Source: Rhodanobacter sp. B04 (GTDB lineage: Bacteria; Pseudomonadota; Gammaproteobacteria; Xanthomonadales; Rhodanobacteraceae). Taken from it: a DNA stretch of 64,000 nucleotides. Below, piece by piece: positions 23,582 to 33,069 of the stretch. Location of the stretch: contig NZ_MUNV01000019.1 in assembly GCF_002001125.1 (NCBI RefSeq), positions 26,890-90,889 of the forward strand, in the 5' to 3' direction. Position 1 is the stretch's first letter. Each line of letters begins with the position of its first letter. The notes under the pieces are model-generated. The model made no database searches and was not told the DNA's origin. It saw only the letters and a list, made by a program, of their open reading frames with translations. Both the position numbers and the translations under genes were made by a program.

Positions 23582-24517
23582 ATGACGCGACCGCAACTCC
23601 TGATTGATACCGACCCCGGCGTGGACGATGCGCTGGCCATCCTGATGGCGCATGCGCATGCGGACATTGCCGGCCTCAGCATTGCCGCCGGCAACGTGGG
23701 ACTCGGCCATACCGTGCGCAACGCGCGCACCCTGGTCGATCTGCTCGGTGCCGACACGCCGGTATTCGCCGGCTGTGCCACGCCACTGGTGCGCGCACCG
23801 GATGAGGATGCCGCGTTTGTGCATGGCGAGGACGGTTTCGGCGACATCGGCTTTCCCGAGCCGAAGGCTTCACTGACGGACGAGTCGGCTGCACTCGCCC
23901 TGTTGCGGCTGACCCGCGAGCGTCCGGGCGAGCTGACCCTGGTGGCGCTGGCGCCGCTGACCAATCTGGCGCTGGCGCTGCGGCTGGATCCCACGCTACC
24001 CAGGCGGGTCGCCCGGCTGGTGGTGATGGGTGGTGCGGTGACCGGCCACGGCAACACCGGCAAGGTCCCGGCGGAGTTCAACGTCGGCTTCGATCCGGAG
24101 GCGGCGCATGTGGTGTTCGAAGCGTTCCCGTCGTTCGACCTGGTCGACTGGGAGGCCACCTTGCGGCATGCCTTCGACGATGCCGAATTCGATGGCTGGC
24201 TGGCGGCCGGCGACCGGCGCGCCGATTTCTTCGGGCAGATCGTCGCCACCGCACGCCGCTACAACGCCAAGCACGATCGCAGCGGTCTGATCGCCGCCGA
24301 TGCGCTGGCGATGGCGGTGGCGATCGATCCGTCGATCGTCACCCGCACCGAAACACGAGCCGTGGCGGTGGAGCTGGATGGCCGGCTGACCCGTGGTGCC
24401 ACCGTGGTCGACTGGGCCGCGCGGTTGGGCCGGCCAGCGCAGGCGAATATCGTGCTGGAAGTGGATCACGCCCGCTTTGCCGCGATGGTGCGGCGCGCCC
24501 TGGGGGCGCCAGGTTGA
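23582..24517 (+). CDS. Nucleoside hydrolase (IU-NH family)
   Basis: 311 residues. The diagnostic calcium-binding cluster DTDPGVDDA is at residues 9-17, followed by NARTL, the PLTNLALAL segment and VPAEFNVGFDPEAA. It cleaves N-ribosidic bonds of purine or pyrimidine nucleosides in salvage; the precise substrate cannot be told. ATG 23582 puts the motif at the standard distance from the N terminus. Cytoplasmic, with no signal peptide. Confidence 0.93.
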   Translation: MTRPQLLIDTDPGVDDALAILMAHAHADIAGLSIAAGNVGLGHTVRNARTLVDLLGADTPVFAGCATPLVRAPDEDAAFVHGEDGFGDIGFPEPKASLTDESAALALLRLTRERPGELTLVALAPLTNLALALRLDPTLPRRVARLVVMGGAVTGHGNTGKVPAEFNVGFDPEAAHVVFEAFPSFDLVDWEATLRHAFDDAEFDGWLAAGDRRADFFGQIVATARRYNAKHDRSGLIAADALAMAVAIDPSIVTRTETRAVAVELDGRLTRGATVVDWAARLGRPAQANIVLEVDHARFAAMVRRALGAPG

Positions 24518-24559
24518 TGGCGTGCCGAGGGGCGCTTCGACGCCTGAATGGGCGCCGGC

Positions 24560-24589
24560 TTGCGGCAGCGGTCGCTTTCTCGTTACAAT
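24560..24589 (+). promoter_or_regulatory. Putative sigma-70 promoter of rpmE2
   Basis: TTGCGG (24560-24565), 18 bp, TACAAT (24584-24589), ending 33 bp before ATG 24623. Confidence 0.5.
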
Positions 24590-24622
24590 GCCGCTCTTTT
24601 CACCACCGCTTTAGAGCCTGTC

Positions 24623-24877
24623 ATGAAGCCTGATATCCATCCGAACTACAACCCGGTGGTGTTCCAGGACCTGTCGTCCGACTTCTCGTTCCTGACCAAG
24701 TCGACCATGTCCAGCAAGGAAACCATCAAGTGGGAAGACGGCAATGAGTACCCGCTGATCAAGGTGGATATCTCCAGCCATTCGCACCCGTTCTACACCG
24801 GCAAGCAGAAGTCGCTGGACGTCGGCGGTCGCGTCGACAAATTCCGCCGCCGCTACGCAGGCGCTGTGAAGGAATAA
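24623..24877 (+). CDS. rpmE2: Ribosomal protein L31, type B
   Basis: 84 residues: [26 protein letters not shown] and VDKFRRRY are typical L31. No cysteines are present, which identifies the zinc-independent type B paralogue that often replaces the zinc form under zinc limitation. A Zur box is not obvious upstream. Followed by a strong terminator. Confidence 0.96.
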   Translation: MKPDIHPNYNPVVFQDLSSDFSFLTKSTMSSKETIKWEDGNEYPLIKVDISSHSHPFYTGKQKSLDVGGRVDKFRRRYAGAVKE

Positions 24878-24918
24878 GCGACCGGGCGGCCGTCGGCCAC
24901 CAGATCGATCTGATTCGA

Positions 24919-24952
24919 AACACGGGCGAGCGCAGGCTTGCCCGTGTTTTTT
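24919..24952 (+). terminator. Terminator after rpmE2
   Basis: AACACGGGCGAGC-gcag-GCTTGCCCGTGTT, a long stem with one wobble pair, runs into a T tract. Confidence 0.9.
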
Positions 24953-25136
24953 CGTGGGCGCCATTCGACCATTCGCCATCGAATGTGAGCGGGGCGTTGT
25001 GCGATAATCCCAAGGATCAGACGCGGTTGCGTCCGTTGCATTGCATGTTTCCCCGGCATGCGGTGCCAAGCATTCCCGCCGGCCGGCGCCGCCATCGCGG
25101 TTGCCCCGGCAGTGACCCACATGTGAGGAGGTTTCC

Positions 25137-26432
25137 GTGTCCGATCCCAAGATCGTCAAGCTGGTGGATGAGTCGAGCAACCGCAGCAGTGAGCTGCCGC
25201 TGATCAGCGGCACGTTAGGGCCGGCCTGCATCGACATCGGCACGCTGTACAAGGACACCGGCCACTTCACCTACGACCCTGGTTACGGCAGCACGGCCAG
25301 CACCAAGAGCGCGATCACCTATATCGATGGCGACCAGGGCGTGCTGCTCTATCGCGGCTACCCGATCGAACAGCTGGCGGAGAAATCCAGTTTCCTTGAA
25401 GTGGCCTATCTGCTGCTCAACGGCGAGCTGCCGAAGCCGGCCGAATTCGCGACGTTCGAGCACGACATCACGCATCACACCATGATGCACGAGGCGCAGA
25501 AGAACTTCTTCCAGGGCTTCCACCACGATGCGCATCCGATGGCGATGCTCGCTGCGGCGGTCGCCTCGCTGTCGGCTTTCTATCACGACGATCTGGACGT
25601 GGAGAATCCGGCAGATCGCAAGATGGCGGCGATCCGTCTGATCGCGAAAATGCCGACCATCGCCGCGGCCTGTTACCGCTATTCGATCGGTTGGCCGATG
25701 CGCTATCCGCGCAACAATCTCGAATACGTCACCCGTTTCCTGCACATGATGTTCGAAGTGCCGAGCGAGCCGCTGCAGATGAATCCGGTGGCGGCCAAGG
25801 CACTGGATCTGCTGTTCATCCTGCATGCCGATCATGAGCAGAATGCATCCACGTCCACCGTCCGCCTGGTCGGTTCCACCGGTGCCAATCCGTATGCATC
25901 GATCGCCGCCGGCATCACCGCGTTGTGGGGCCCGGCCCATGGCGGCGCCAACGAGGCGGTGCTGAAGCAGCTCAAGGAAATCGGCACGCCGGACAACGTC
26001 GAGTCCGCGGTGCTGCGCGCCAAGGACAAGAACGACAGCTTCCGCCTGATGGGCTTCGGCCATCGCGTGTACAAGAACTTCGATCCGCGTGCCAAGATCA
26101 TCCGCGAGATGTGCCACAAGGTTCTCGCCGAACTGGGTGTCAACGACCCGCTGCTCGAGGTGGCGATGAAGCTGGAGGAAGCGGCGCTGAAGGACGATTA
26201 CTTCGTCGAACGCAAGCTGTATCCGAACGTCGACTTCTACTCCGGCATCATCTACAAGGCGCTGGGCATCCCGACCGAGATGTTCACCGTGATGTTCGCT
26301 ATCGCGCGTACAGCCGGCTGGATCGCTCACTGGATCGAACAGCACGAAACCCCGGGGTCGCGCATCGGCCGTCCGCGCCAGATCTATACCGGCGCCGACG
26401 TGCGCAACTACATGCCGGGCGACAAGCGCTGA
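25137..26432 (+). CDS. gltA: Citrate synthase, type II
   Basis: 431 residues, GTG 25137 with GTGAGGAGG upstream. Catalytic regions are clear: [27 protein letters not shown] (active-site His) and [14 protein letters not shown] (His and Asp). It condenses oxaloacetate and acetyl-CoA in the TCA cycle. The length and the N-terminal beta domain fit the NADH-sensitive hexameric type of Gram-negatives. A GATAAT element at 25003-25008 may be the -10 box. Monocistronic, with its own terminator. Confidence 0.97.
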   Translation: MSDPKIVKLVDESSNRSSELPLISGTLGPACIDIGTLYKDTGHFTYDPGYGSTASTKSAITYIDGDQGVLLYRGYPIEQLAEKSSFLEVAYLLLNGELPKPAEFATFEHDITHHTMMHEAQKNFFQGFHHDAHPMAMLAAAVASLSAFYHDDLDVENPADRKMAAIRLIAKMPTIAAACYRYSIGWPMRYPRNNLEYVTRFLHMMFEVPSEPLQMNPVAAKALDLLFILHADHEQNASTSTVRLVGSTGANPYASIAAGITALWGPAHGGANEAVLKQLKEIGTPDNVESAVLRAKDKNDSFRLMGFGHRVYKNFDPRAKIIREMCHKVLAELGVNDPLLEVAMKLEEAALKDDYFVERKLYPNVDFYSGIIYKALGIPTEMFTVMFAIARTAGWIAHWIEQHETPGSRIGRPRQIYTGADVRNYMPGDKR

Positions 26433-26460
26433 TCGACGGTTTCAACTGACGTCAAAGGGA

Positions 26461-26492
26461 ACGCCCCGGCCTCAGCCGGGGCGTTCTTGTTT
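26461..26492 (+). terminator. Terminator after gltA
   Basis: ACGCCCCGGC-ctca-GCCGGGGCGT, a 10-bp perfect stem, followed by TCTTGTTT. Confidence 0.85.
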
Positions 26493-26511
26493 GCGGGGCA
26501 CTCGTGTCGGC

Positions 26512-27183
26512 TCAGCGCAACACGGCAGAAAGGCGCTGTTCGAATTCGTCGTCGTCATTTTCCGCCAGCAGAATTTCCACCTGTGCCAGCGCCACGCGGC
26601 GCATCGGACGGTCGTCGGTGCGGTCCAGTGGCGCCTGGCGCAGGGCATCGCGCGGCAGCACGGTCAGGTCGAACGGCAGCTCGTCGGCCGTAAACAGCAG
26701 TACCGGATACTCGGGCTGCTCCTCGCGGCTGTAGCGCAGCCGGCGTACCTGGGTCTGGATCGGTACGCCGTGTTCGCGCAGGTACAGCTCGACCGCCGCC
26801 GGATCGTCGCTGAACACGTGCAAGCAGACGGCCGAATGTGCGTCTGCGGTGCCTTCAAGCACCGCTCCGACCAGGCGTGGCTCGAACCCGGCAAGAAAGC
26901 GCATGGCCTCGACGGCAGCCTCACGCCGCTGGCGCAGCAAGTGTGGCTGGCTGTCGGCATGAAACAGGCGCTGGTGTTCGCGCAGCGCCTGCTCGATCTC
27001 CAGGTTGCGCGGCAACGCCTGGGCTTCAAGAATGCCGAGACGCTCGGCGGCCTTCAGTTTTGCATGGTGAAAGTCGCGGATGCCATGCTCGCTCATCAGG
27101 CGTGCGGCTTCCTGGGCAATACGCAACCGATTTCGTTGCACTCGGTCATGCGCATGGATTCGGTGATGTTCGCCTCGCGACAT
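26512..27183 (-). CDS. Conserved protein of unknown function
   Basis: 223 residues, basic N terminus and acidic C terminus, no signal peptide. Distinctive segments are LMSEHGIRDFHHAKLKAAERLG, LPRNLEIEQALREHQRLF and LVGAVLEGTADAHSAVCLHVFSDDP; the last resembles a nucleotidyltransferase-fold strand-turn-helix, but the catalytic acid pair is not evident. Similar proteins occur in xanthomonads, where they are annotated inconsistently. Lies between gltA and mrcA on the minus strand. Confidence 0.75.
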   Translation of the reverse strand: MSRGEHHRIHAHDRVQRNRLRIAQEAARLMSEHGIRDFHHAKLKAAERLGILEAQALPRNLEIEQALREHQRLFHADSQPHLLRQRREAAVEAMRFLAGFEPRLVGAVLEGTADAHSAVCLHVFSDDPAAVELYLREHGVPIQTQVRRLRYSREEQPEYPVLLFTADELPFDLTVLPRDALRQAPLDRTDDRPMRRVALAQVEILLAENDDDEFEQRLSAVLR

Positions 27184-27245
27184 GATGCGCTCCTCGTCGT
27201 TCGGTAACCGGCGACGCCACCTTACCCGAAGCGGCCGGCGAAGGG

Positions 27246-29789
27246 TCAGAAGATATCGTAGGCGTGCTGCTGGTCCTGTTCCTTCTGCTGGTTGGCCTGA
27301 TTGCGCAGGCGGTCGACATCTTCCACTTTGAATATCTCGTTCATGCTGTCCGGGTCATCGGCCGAGGTGGGCAGGCCGCTCTGGCGGTTGATCAGCACCG
27401 TGCTGATCCCGGGTGGCATCGGCAACGTATTCTCGGGCAGACCCTTCAGCACGGTGCCCATGTAATCCATCCAGATCGGCAGCGCGGCCTGGGCGCCGAA
27501 CTCGCCCACGCCGTTGGATTTGCCCAGCGGGCTGAAGTCGTCGAAGCCGATCCACACCGCGGTCGTCAGGTCGCCGTTGAAGCCGACGAACCAGGCATCG
27601 CGATGGTCGTTGGTGGAGCCGGTCTTGCCAGCCAGGTCGGCACGATTCAGCGCCTTGGCGGCGGAGCCGGTGCCGCGCTGGATCACGTCCTTCATCAGCG
27701 ACGTGATCAGGTAGTCGTTGCGCGGGTCGATAACGCGTGGCGCGAGTACGGGGGGGTGGGCGTTCTCGCCGTGCACATCCGCAGGCAATGCCGCTACGCC
27801 AATACCATCGGCGCTGCTGGCCTCGGCTGGAGCGGCCGCCGTGCCAGCCGAGGCGACATCGTTGGCTGGTGTCTTCAGCATGTCGGCCGGTGGCGGGCCT
27901 GGCGGGCGTGTGTCGAGCAGGCGTTCCTGGCAGTTGCCGCAGGCGCGGGCCGCGTTGGCCAGGTACACCGGCTTGCCGCTGCGGTCGTCGATTTCGCTGA
28001 TGAAGTACGGCGTGACCAGATAGCCGCCGTTGGCGAATACCGCGTAACCGCGCGCCATGCTCATCGGCGATACCGATGCCGTGCCCAGGGCGAGTGACAG
28101 GTTGGCCGGCAGCGCATCGAGCGGGAAGCCGAAGCGGGTAGCGTATTCGCGTGCATAGCGCACACCCATGGCATCGAGCAGGCGCACCGAGACCAGGTTC
28201 TTCGACTGTACCAGCGCCTCGCGCAGGCGCATGGGGCCGGCGAACTTGCCGTCGTCGTTGGACGGCGTCCAAAGGCCATCGGGTCGCGACGGATCGGGCA
28301 AGGCCAGTGGAGCGTCATTGATGATCGAGGACGGCGTGAAGCCACGTTCGAAGGCGGCCGAATACAGGTACGGCTTGAAACTGGATCCGGGCTGGCGCGC
28401 CGCCATCACGGCGCGGTTGAACTTGCTGCGCGCGAAATTGAAGCCGCCGACCAGTGCCTGGATCGAACCATCCTCCGGACTGATCGAAACCAGGGCAGCC
28501 TGGGCTGCCGGAATCTGGTCCAGTTGCCAGTTACCTTGGTCGTCGCGCGACAGACGAACGATATCGCCACGTTTTAGCACGCTGTCGACGCTGCGCGGAG
28601 CTGCCCCGACACGATCCTGGTCGATGTGCGGCCGAGCCCAGCTGATGGCGGCCAGGTCGAGTTCCACCCCTTCGTGGCTGGACAGGTAAACCGTGGCTTG
28701 CTTCGCATTGCTGGCCGTGACCACGCCCGGCTGCAGACCCGAAATGACCGTATAGCCGGACAGCAAATTGTCGTAGTCCTGATCACTGGCATCGGCAGGC
28801 AGGTCCTGGTGTGCTTCAGGGCCGCGCCAGCCATGTCGGTGATCGTAGGCGATCAGGCCATTGCGCAGCGCCTCCACGGCGGCCTGCTGACGACTGCTTT
28901 GCAGGGTCGTCTTGACCACATAGCCTTCAGTGAGAGCTTCGTTGCCGAGCCGGTCGAGTACTTGCCGGCGCACCATTTCGGCCAGGTATGGCGCATCGAC
29001 CTCGATCGGCTGCTCATGCGGATAGGCGCCGTTGGGTTCGGCGATGGCCTGCTCATAGACCGGCTTGGTGATGTAGCCATGCTTGAGCATCTCGCCCAGC
29101 ACCCAGTTGCGCCGGGCAAGGGCGCGCTTGGGGCTGTTGAGCGGATTGACCACCGAGGGCAACTGGAAGGTCGAGGCGATCAGGGCGCATTCGGCCACGG
29201 TCAGCTGATCCAGCGTCTTGCCGTAGTAGTACTCCGCCGCCGCGGCCACGCCGTAAGAGCGGTGACCGAGGAACATCTTGTTGAGGTAGAGCTCGAGGAT
29301 CTGATCCTTGCTGAGCTCATGCTCGATGCGCAATGCGATGAAGATCTCGGTGAGCTTGCGCGAATACAGCTTTTCCGGGCTGAGGAAAATGTTGCGCGCC
29401 ACCTGCTGGGTGATCGTCGAGCCGCCGGGCCCCTTGTCGCCGCCGGTTGCCACGACATGCCAGCCGGCGCGAACGATGCCGCGCCAGTCCACGCCGGGGT
29501 GATGGTAGAAATCCGCATCTTCGGCCGACAGTACAGCGTGTTTGAGCAGGTCCGGTACCTGGGTGATCGCCACCGGAATGCGCCGCGTTTCGCCGAAGCT
29601 GGCAATCAGCTTGCCGTCGGCGCTCAATACGCGCAGCGGCACCTGCATGTGGTAATCCTTGAGCACGGCCACCGAGGGAAGCCTTGGGGCGACCAGCCAG
29701 TACGCCACGCCCACCGCGATAACCGCCAAGAGCAAACCGGTAAAGGCCAGGATCAAAGCCCAGCGCAACAAACGCTTGAAAATTCGCAT
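27246..29789 (-). CDS. mrcA: Penicillin-binding protein 1A
   Basis: 847 residues. One N-terminal membrane anchor, a GT51 glycosyltransferase domain (about 55-235, VLSAEDADFYHHPGVDWRG, GGSTITQQVARN), an OB-like insert, then the transpeptidase with SSFK (catalytic Ser), SKN and KTGST. It polymerises and crosslinks peptidoglycan in the periplasm. A low-complexity Ala/Pro insert precedes the KTG region. It is divergent from pilM, the conserved ponA-pilM arrangement of gammaproteobacteria. Confidence 0.97.
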   Translation of the reverse strand: MRIFKRLLRWALILAFTGLLLAVIAVGVAYWLVAPRLPSVAVLKDYHMQVPLRVLSADGKLIASFGETRRIPVAITQVPDLLKHAVLSAEDADFYHHPGVDWRGIVRAGWHVVATGGDKGPGGSTITQQVARNIFLSPEKLYSRKLTEIFIALRIEHELSKDQILELYLNKMFLGHRSYGVAAAAEYYYGKTLDQLTVAECALIASTFQLPSVVNPLNSPKRALARRNWVLGEMLKHGYITKPVYEQAIAEPNGAYPHEQPIEVDAPYLAEMVRRQVLDRLGNEALTEGYVVKTTLQSSRQQAAVEALRNGLIAYDHRHGWRGPEAHQDLPADASDQDYDNLLSGYTVISGLQPGVVTASNAKQATVYLSSHEGVELDLAAISWARPHIDQDRVGAAPRSVDSVLKRGDIVRLSRDDQGNWQLDQIPAAQAALVSISPEDGSIQALVGGFNFARSKFNRAVMAARQPGSSFKPYLYSAAFERGFTPSSIINDAPLALPDPSRPDGLWTPSNDDGKFAGPMRLREALVQSKNLVSVRLLDAMGVRYAREYATRFGFPLDALPANLSLALGTASVSPMSMARGYAVFANGGYLVTPYFISEIDDRSGKPVYLANAARACGNCQERLLDTRPPGPPPADMLKTPANDVASAGTAAAPAEASSADGIGVAALPADVHGENAHPPVLAPRVIDPRNDYLITSLMKDVIQRGTGSAAKALNRADLAGKTGSTNDHRDAWFVGFNGDLTTAVWIGFDDFSPLGKSNGVGEFGAQAALPIWMDYMGTVLKGLPENTLPMPPGISTVLINRQSGLPTSADDPDSMNEIFKVEDVDRLRNQANQQKEQDQQHAYDIF

Positions 29790-29953
29790 GGTGTGGGGAT
29801 AGCGAGACCTGAGTCAAAACATGGGCGAGTATAGATGTAGCAGTATTCCTCGCATGAGACGGAGTCGGCCAAAGCAAGGGTTGGGCCAAATGGGATGATT
29901 CCGCAAATGTGTTGGACATCACGTCAATTACTTGAGAAAGTTTCCGTAGACCG

Positions 29954-29982
29954 TTGCCATTGCGTTAATTTTTCGATTTAAT
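29954..29982 (+). promoter_or_regulatory. Putative sigma-70 promoter of pilMNOPQ
   Basis: TTGCCA (29954-29959), 17 bp, TTTAAT (29977-29982), about 60 bp before GTG 30042, in the 250-bp divergent region between mrcA and pilM. Confidence 0.5.
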
Positions 29983-30023
29983 GCCACTGCGCATCCCGCC
30001 AGGATTCTGGCCATGGACGTTAG

Positions 30024-31099
<1,076 letters not shown>

Positions 31100-31100
<1 letters not shown>

Positions 31101-31855
31101 TGGCACACGTCAATCTACTTCCGTGGCGCGCCGAAAGGCGCAAGCAGCGCGAACGCGAGTTCTACATGCAGCTCGTGGCCGCCTTTGTGGCGGCACTGGG
31201 CGTTCTGCTGCTGTGGGTGTTCTGGATGGATCAACGCATCGACAACCAGAACGAGCGCAACACGTATCTGCAGACCGAGATCAAGCAGCTCGATGTGCGC
31301 ATCGCCAAGATCAAGGATCTGGAAAAAGTGCGGGAGCATCTACTTGCGCGCAAGCAGATCATTGAACAGTTGCAGGCGGATCGCTCGCAGATGGTGCACT
31401 TGTTCGACGAGCTGGTGAAGACCATCCCCTCCAGTGCGCGCCTGACCGGGGTCAAGCAAAACGGTCAATCGATGTCGCTCGACGGTGTGGCGCAATCCAA
31501 TGCCAGCGTTGCCGAGTACATGCGCAACATCGAGGTATCGCCCTGGATGGGTCATGCCGACCTGCGCAAGACGGAAAACAGCCACGATTCCAGCCGCATG
31601 CCCTATACCTTCGGTCTGGACGTGGCACTGACCCGTCCGAAGTCCGATGGAAGTGCGGCGAGTGGCGATAGCGAAGCACCTGCTGGCACCAGCAGCGTGG
31701 CCGCCGCATCGACAGTTGCTGTTCCTCCTGCGCTTGGCGCGGCTGCCAAGGCCGTTGCGGGTGCTCCGGCGAAATCGACCAGCACCTCCGCCGAGGTCAA
31801 GTCGGAAGCCAAACCGGTGAGTGCTGCGCCTGCCACGGGAGGAACCAAGCCATGA
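31100..31855 (+). CDS. pilN: PilN, inner-membrane pilus alignment protein
   Basis: 251 residues. The cytoplasmic start HVNLLPWRAERR is the PilM-binding motif; one transmembrane segment (about 24-44), a coiled coil (about 50-100) and a ferredoxin-like domain follow. The last 65 residues form an Ala/Ser/Thr/Pro/Lys-rich tail that exceeds the compact length of enterobacterial and Pseudomonas PilN. Overlaps pilM and pilO. Confidence 0.95.
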
Positions 31856-32511
31856 AGTTCCTCGACGACATTCGCAATCTCGATCGCAACAACATTGGCG
31901 GTTGGCCGCAGTCGGTCAAGATCTTCTTTACCGTGCTGATGTTTGCGGTTGTGCTGCTGATCGGATGGTATTTCTTCGTCAGCGACCAGCAGGACAGTCT
32001 TACCTCGCTGGCCAGCAAGGAGGAAGGCCTCAAGCAGGAGTTCTCGACCAAGCAGGCCAAGTCGGTCAACCTCGAGGCACTGCAGCAGCAGCTCGACGAG
32101 ATGCAGGACATGCTGCGTCAGTTGCTTCGCCAGCTGCCCAGCAAGACGGAGATGCCGGAGTTGCTGGTGGATATCTCGCAGACCGCCTTGTCGGCAGGGC
32201 TGGAAACCGAATTGTTCCAGCCCGGGCCGGAGACGCCGAAGGACTTCTACGCCGAGAAACCGATCACCCTCCGGATGACCGGTACGTATCACCAGTTCGG
32301 CACCTTCATCAGTGGCGTGGCGTCCTTGCCACGGGTGGTGATCCTGACCCTGCACGACGTTTCGCTGACACCTAAGGCGCCCATCAAGGGCGATGCGACT
32401 TCAAGTGGCCAATTGGTGCTGCAGGGCACGGTGAAAACCTATCGTTACCTGGATGACGAAGAGAGCGCTGCCGCCAGCAAGAGCAATGCCAAGGCAGGGA
32501 GGCAGAAATGA
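31852..32511 (+). CDS. pilO: PilO, inner-membrane pilus alignment protein
   Basis: 219 residues: short cytoplasmic tail, one transmembrane helix (about 24-45), coiled coil (LEALQQQLDEMQDMLRQLLRQ), then a ferredoxin-like periplasmic domain with YHQFGTFISGVASLPRVV. It forms heterodimers with PilN. ATGA overlaps at both ends show translational coupling. Confidence 0.95.
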   Translation: MKFLDDIRNLDRNNIGGWPQSVKIFFTVLMFAVVLLIGWYFFVSDQQDSLTSLASKEEGLKQEFSTKQAKSVNLEALQQQLDEMQDMLRQLLRQLPSKTEMPELLVDISQTALSAGLETELFQPGPETPKDFYAEKPITLRMTGTYHQFGTFISGVASLPRVVILTLHDVSLTPKAPIKGDATSSGQLVLQGTVKTYRYLDDEESAAASKSNAKAGRQK

Positions 32512-33050
32512 ACAAGTTCGCTGCCATCAAGCCGAGTCACGCAGCGCGCCTGCTGCTGATGCTGGGGGCCGCCCTGGTCCTGAGCGGTTGCACCCGCGGC
32601 ATGTCGGATCTGCGCGATTGGGTCGCGCAGGAAAAAGCCAAGAAGGGTGCGCCGATCCCGCCGTTGCCGGTGATCAAGACATTTGAGACGTTTAAGTACG
32701 ACGATCAGGACCGACGCGATCCATTCAGTCCAAGCACTGCGGAATTGCAGGCGAGTACCTCGAACAACGGTCCACGCCCGGATGCCAATCGCGCAAAGCA
32801 GCCGTTGGAGCTGTTCGCCCTCGACACCTTGAAGATGGTTGGCACGATCGGTGCCGGAACCGGGATGGAGGTGTTGGTCAAGGATCCGGGCGGCGTCATC
32901 CATCGCGTACACGTCGGTGAGTACATGGGCCAGAACTACGGGCACATCACGGCCATCAGCGATGACCATATCGATCTGGTCGAGCTGGTGTCGAACGGTA
33001 ATGGCGGCTGGATGGAACGTCCGGCCAGCATCGCGCTTGCCGCGAAATAG
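32508..33050 (+). CDS. pilP: PilP, pilus lipoprotein
   Basis: 180 residues with a lipobox (LVLSGC, Cys near residue 27), an extended Pro-rich linker and the PilP beta-domain (LKMVGTIGAGTGMEVLVKD, then HRVHVGEYMGQNYGHI). It connects PilN/PilO to the secretin PilQ across the periplasm. Confidence 0.95.
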   Translation: MNKFAAIKPSHAARLLLMLGAALVLSGCTRGMSDLRDWVAQEKAKKGAPIPPLPVIKTFETFKYDDQDRRDPFSPSTAELQASTSNNGPRPDANRAKQPLELFALDTLKMVGTIGAGTGMEVLVKDPGGVIHRVHVGEYMGQNYGHITAISDDHIDLVELVSNGNGGWMERPASIALAAK

Positions 33051-33069
33051 GAATACAGGGGCTGATGCA

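Noticed and set aside
32839..33069. An upstream in-frame extension of pilQ into pilP
   Set aside because: The signal peptide begins right after ATG 33070 and the extension overlaps most of the second half of pilP.
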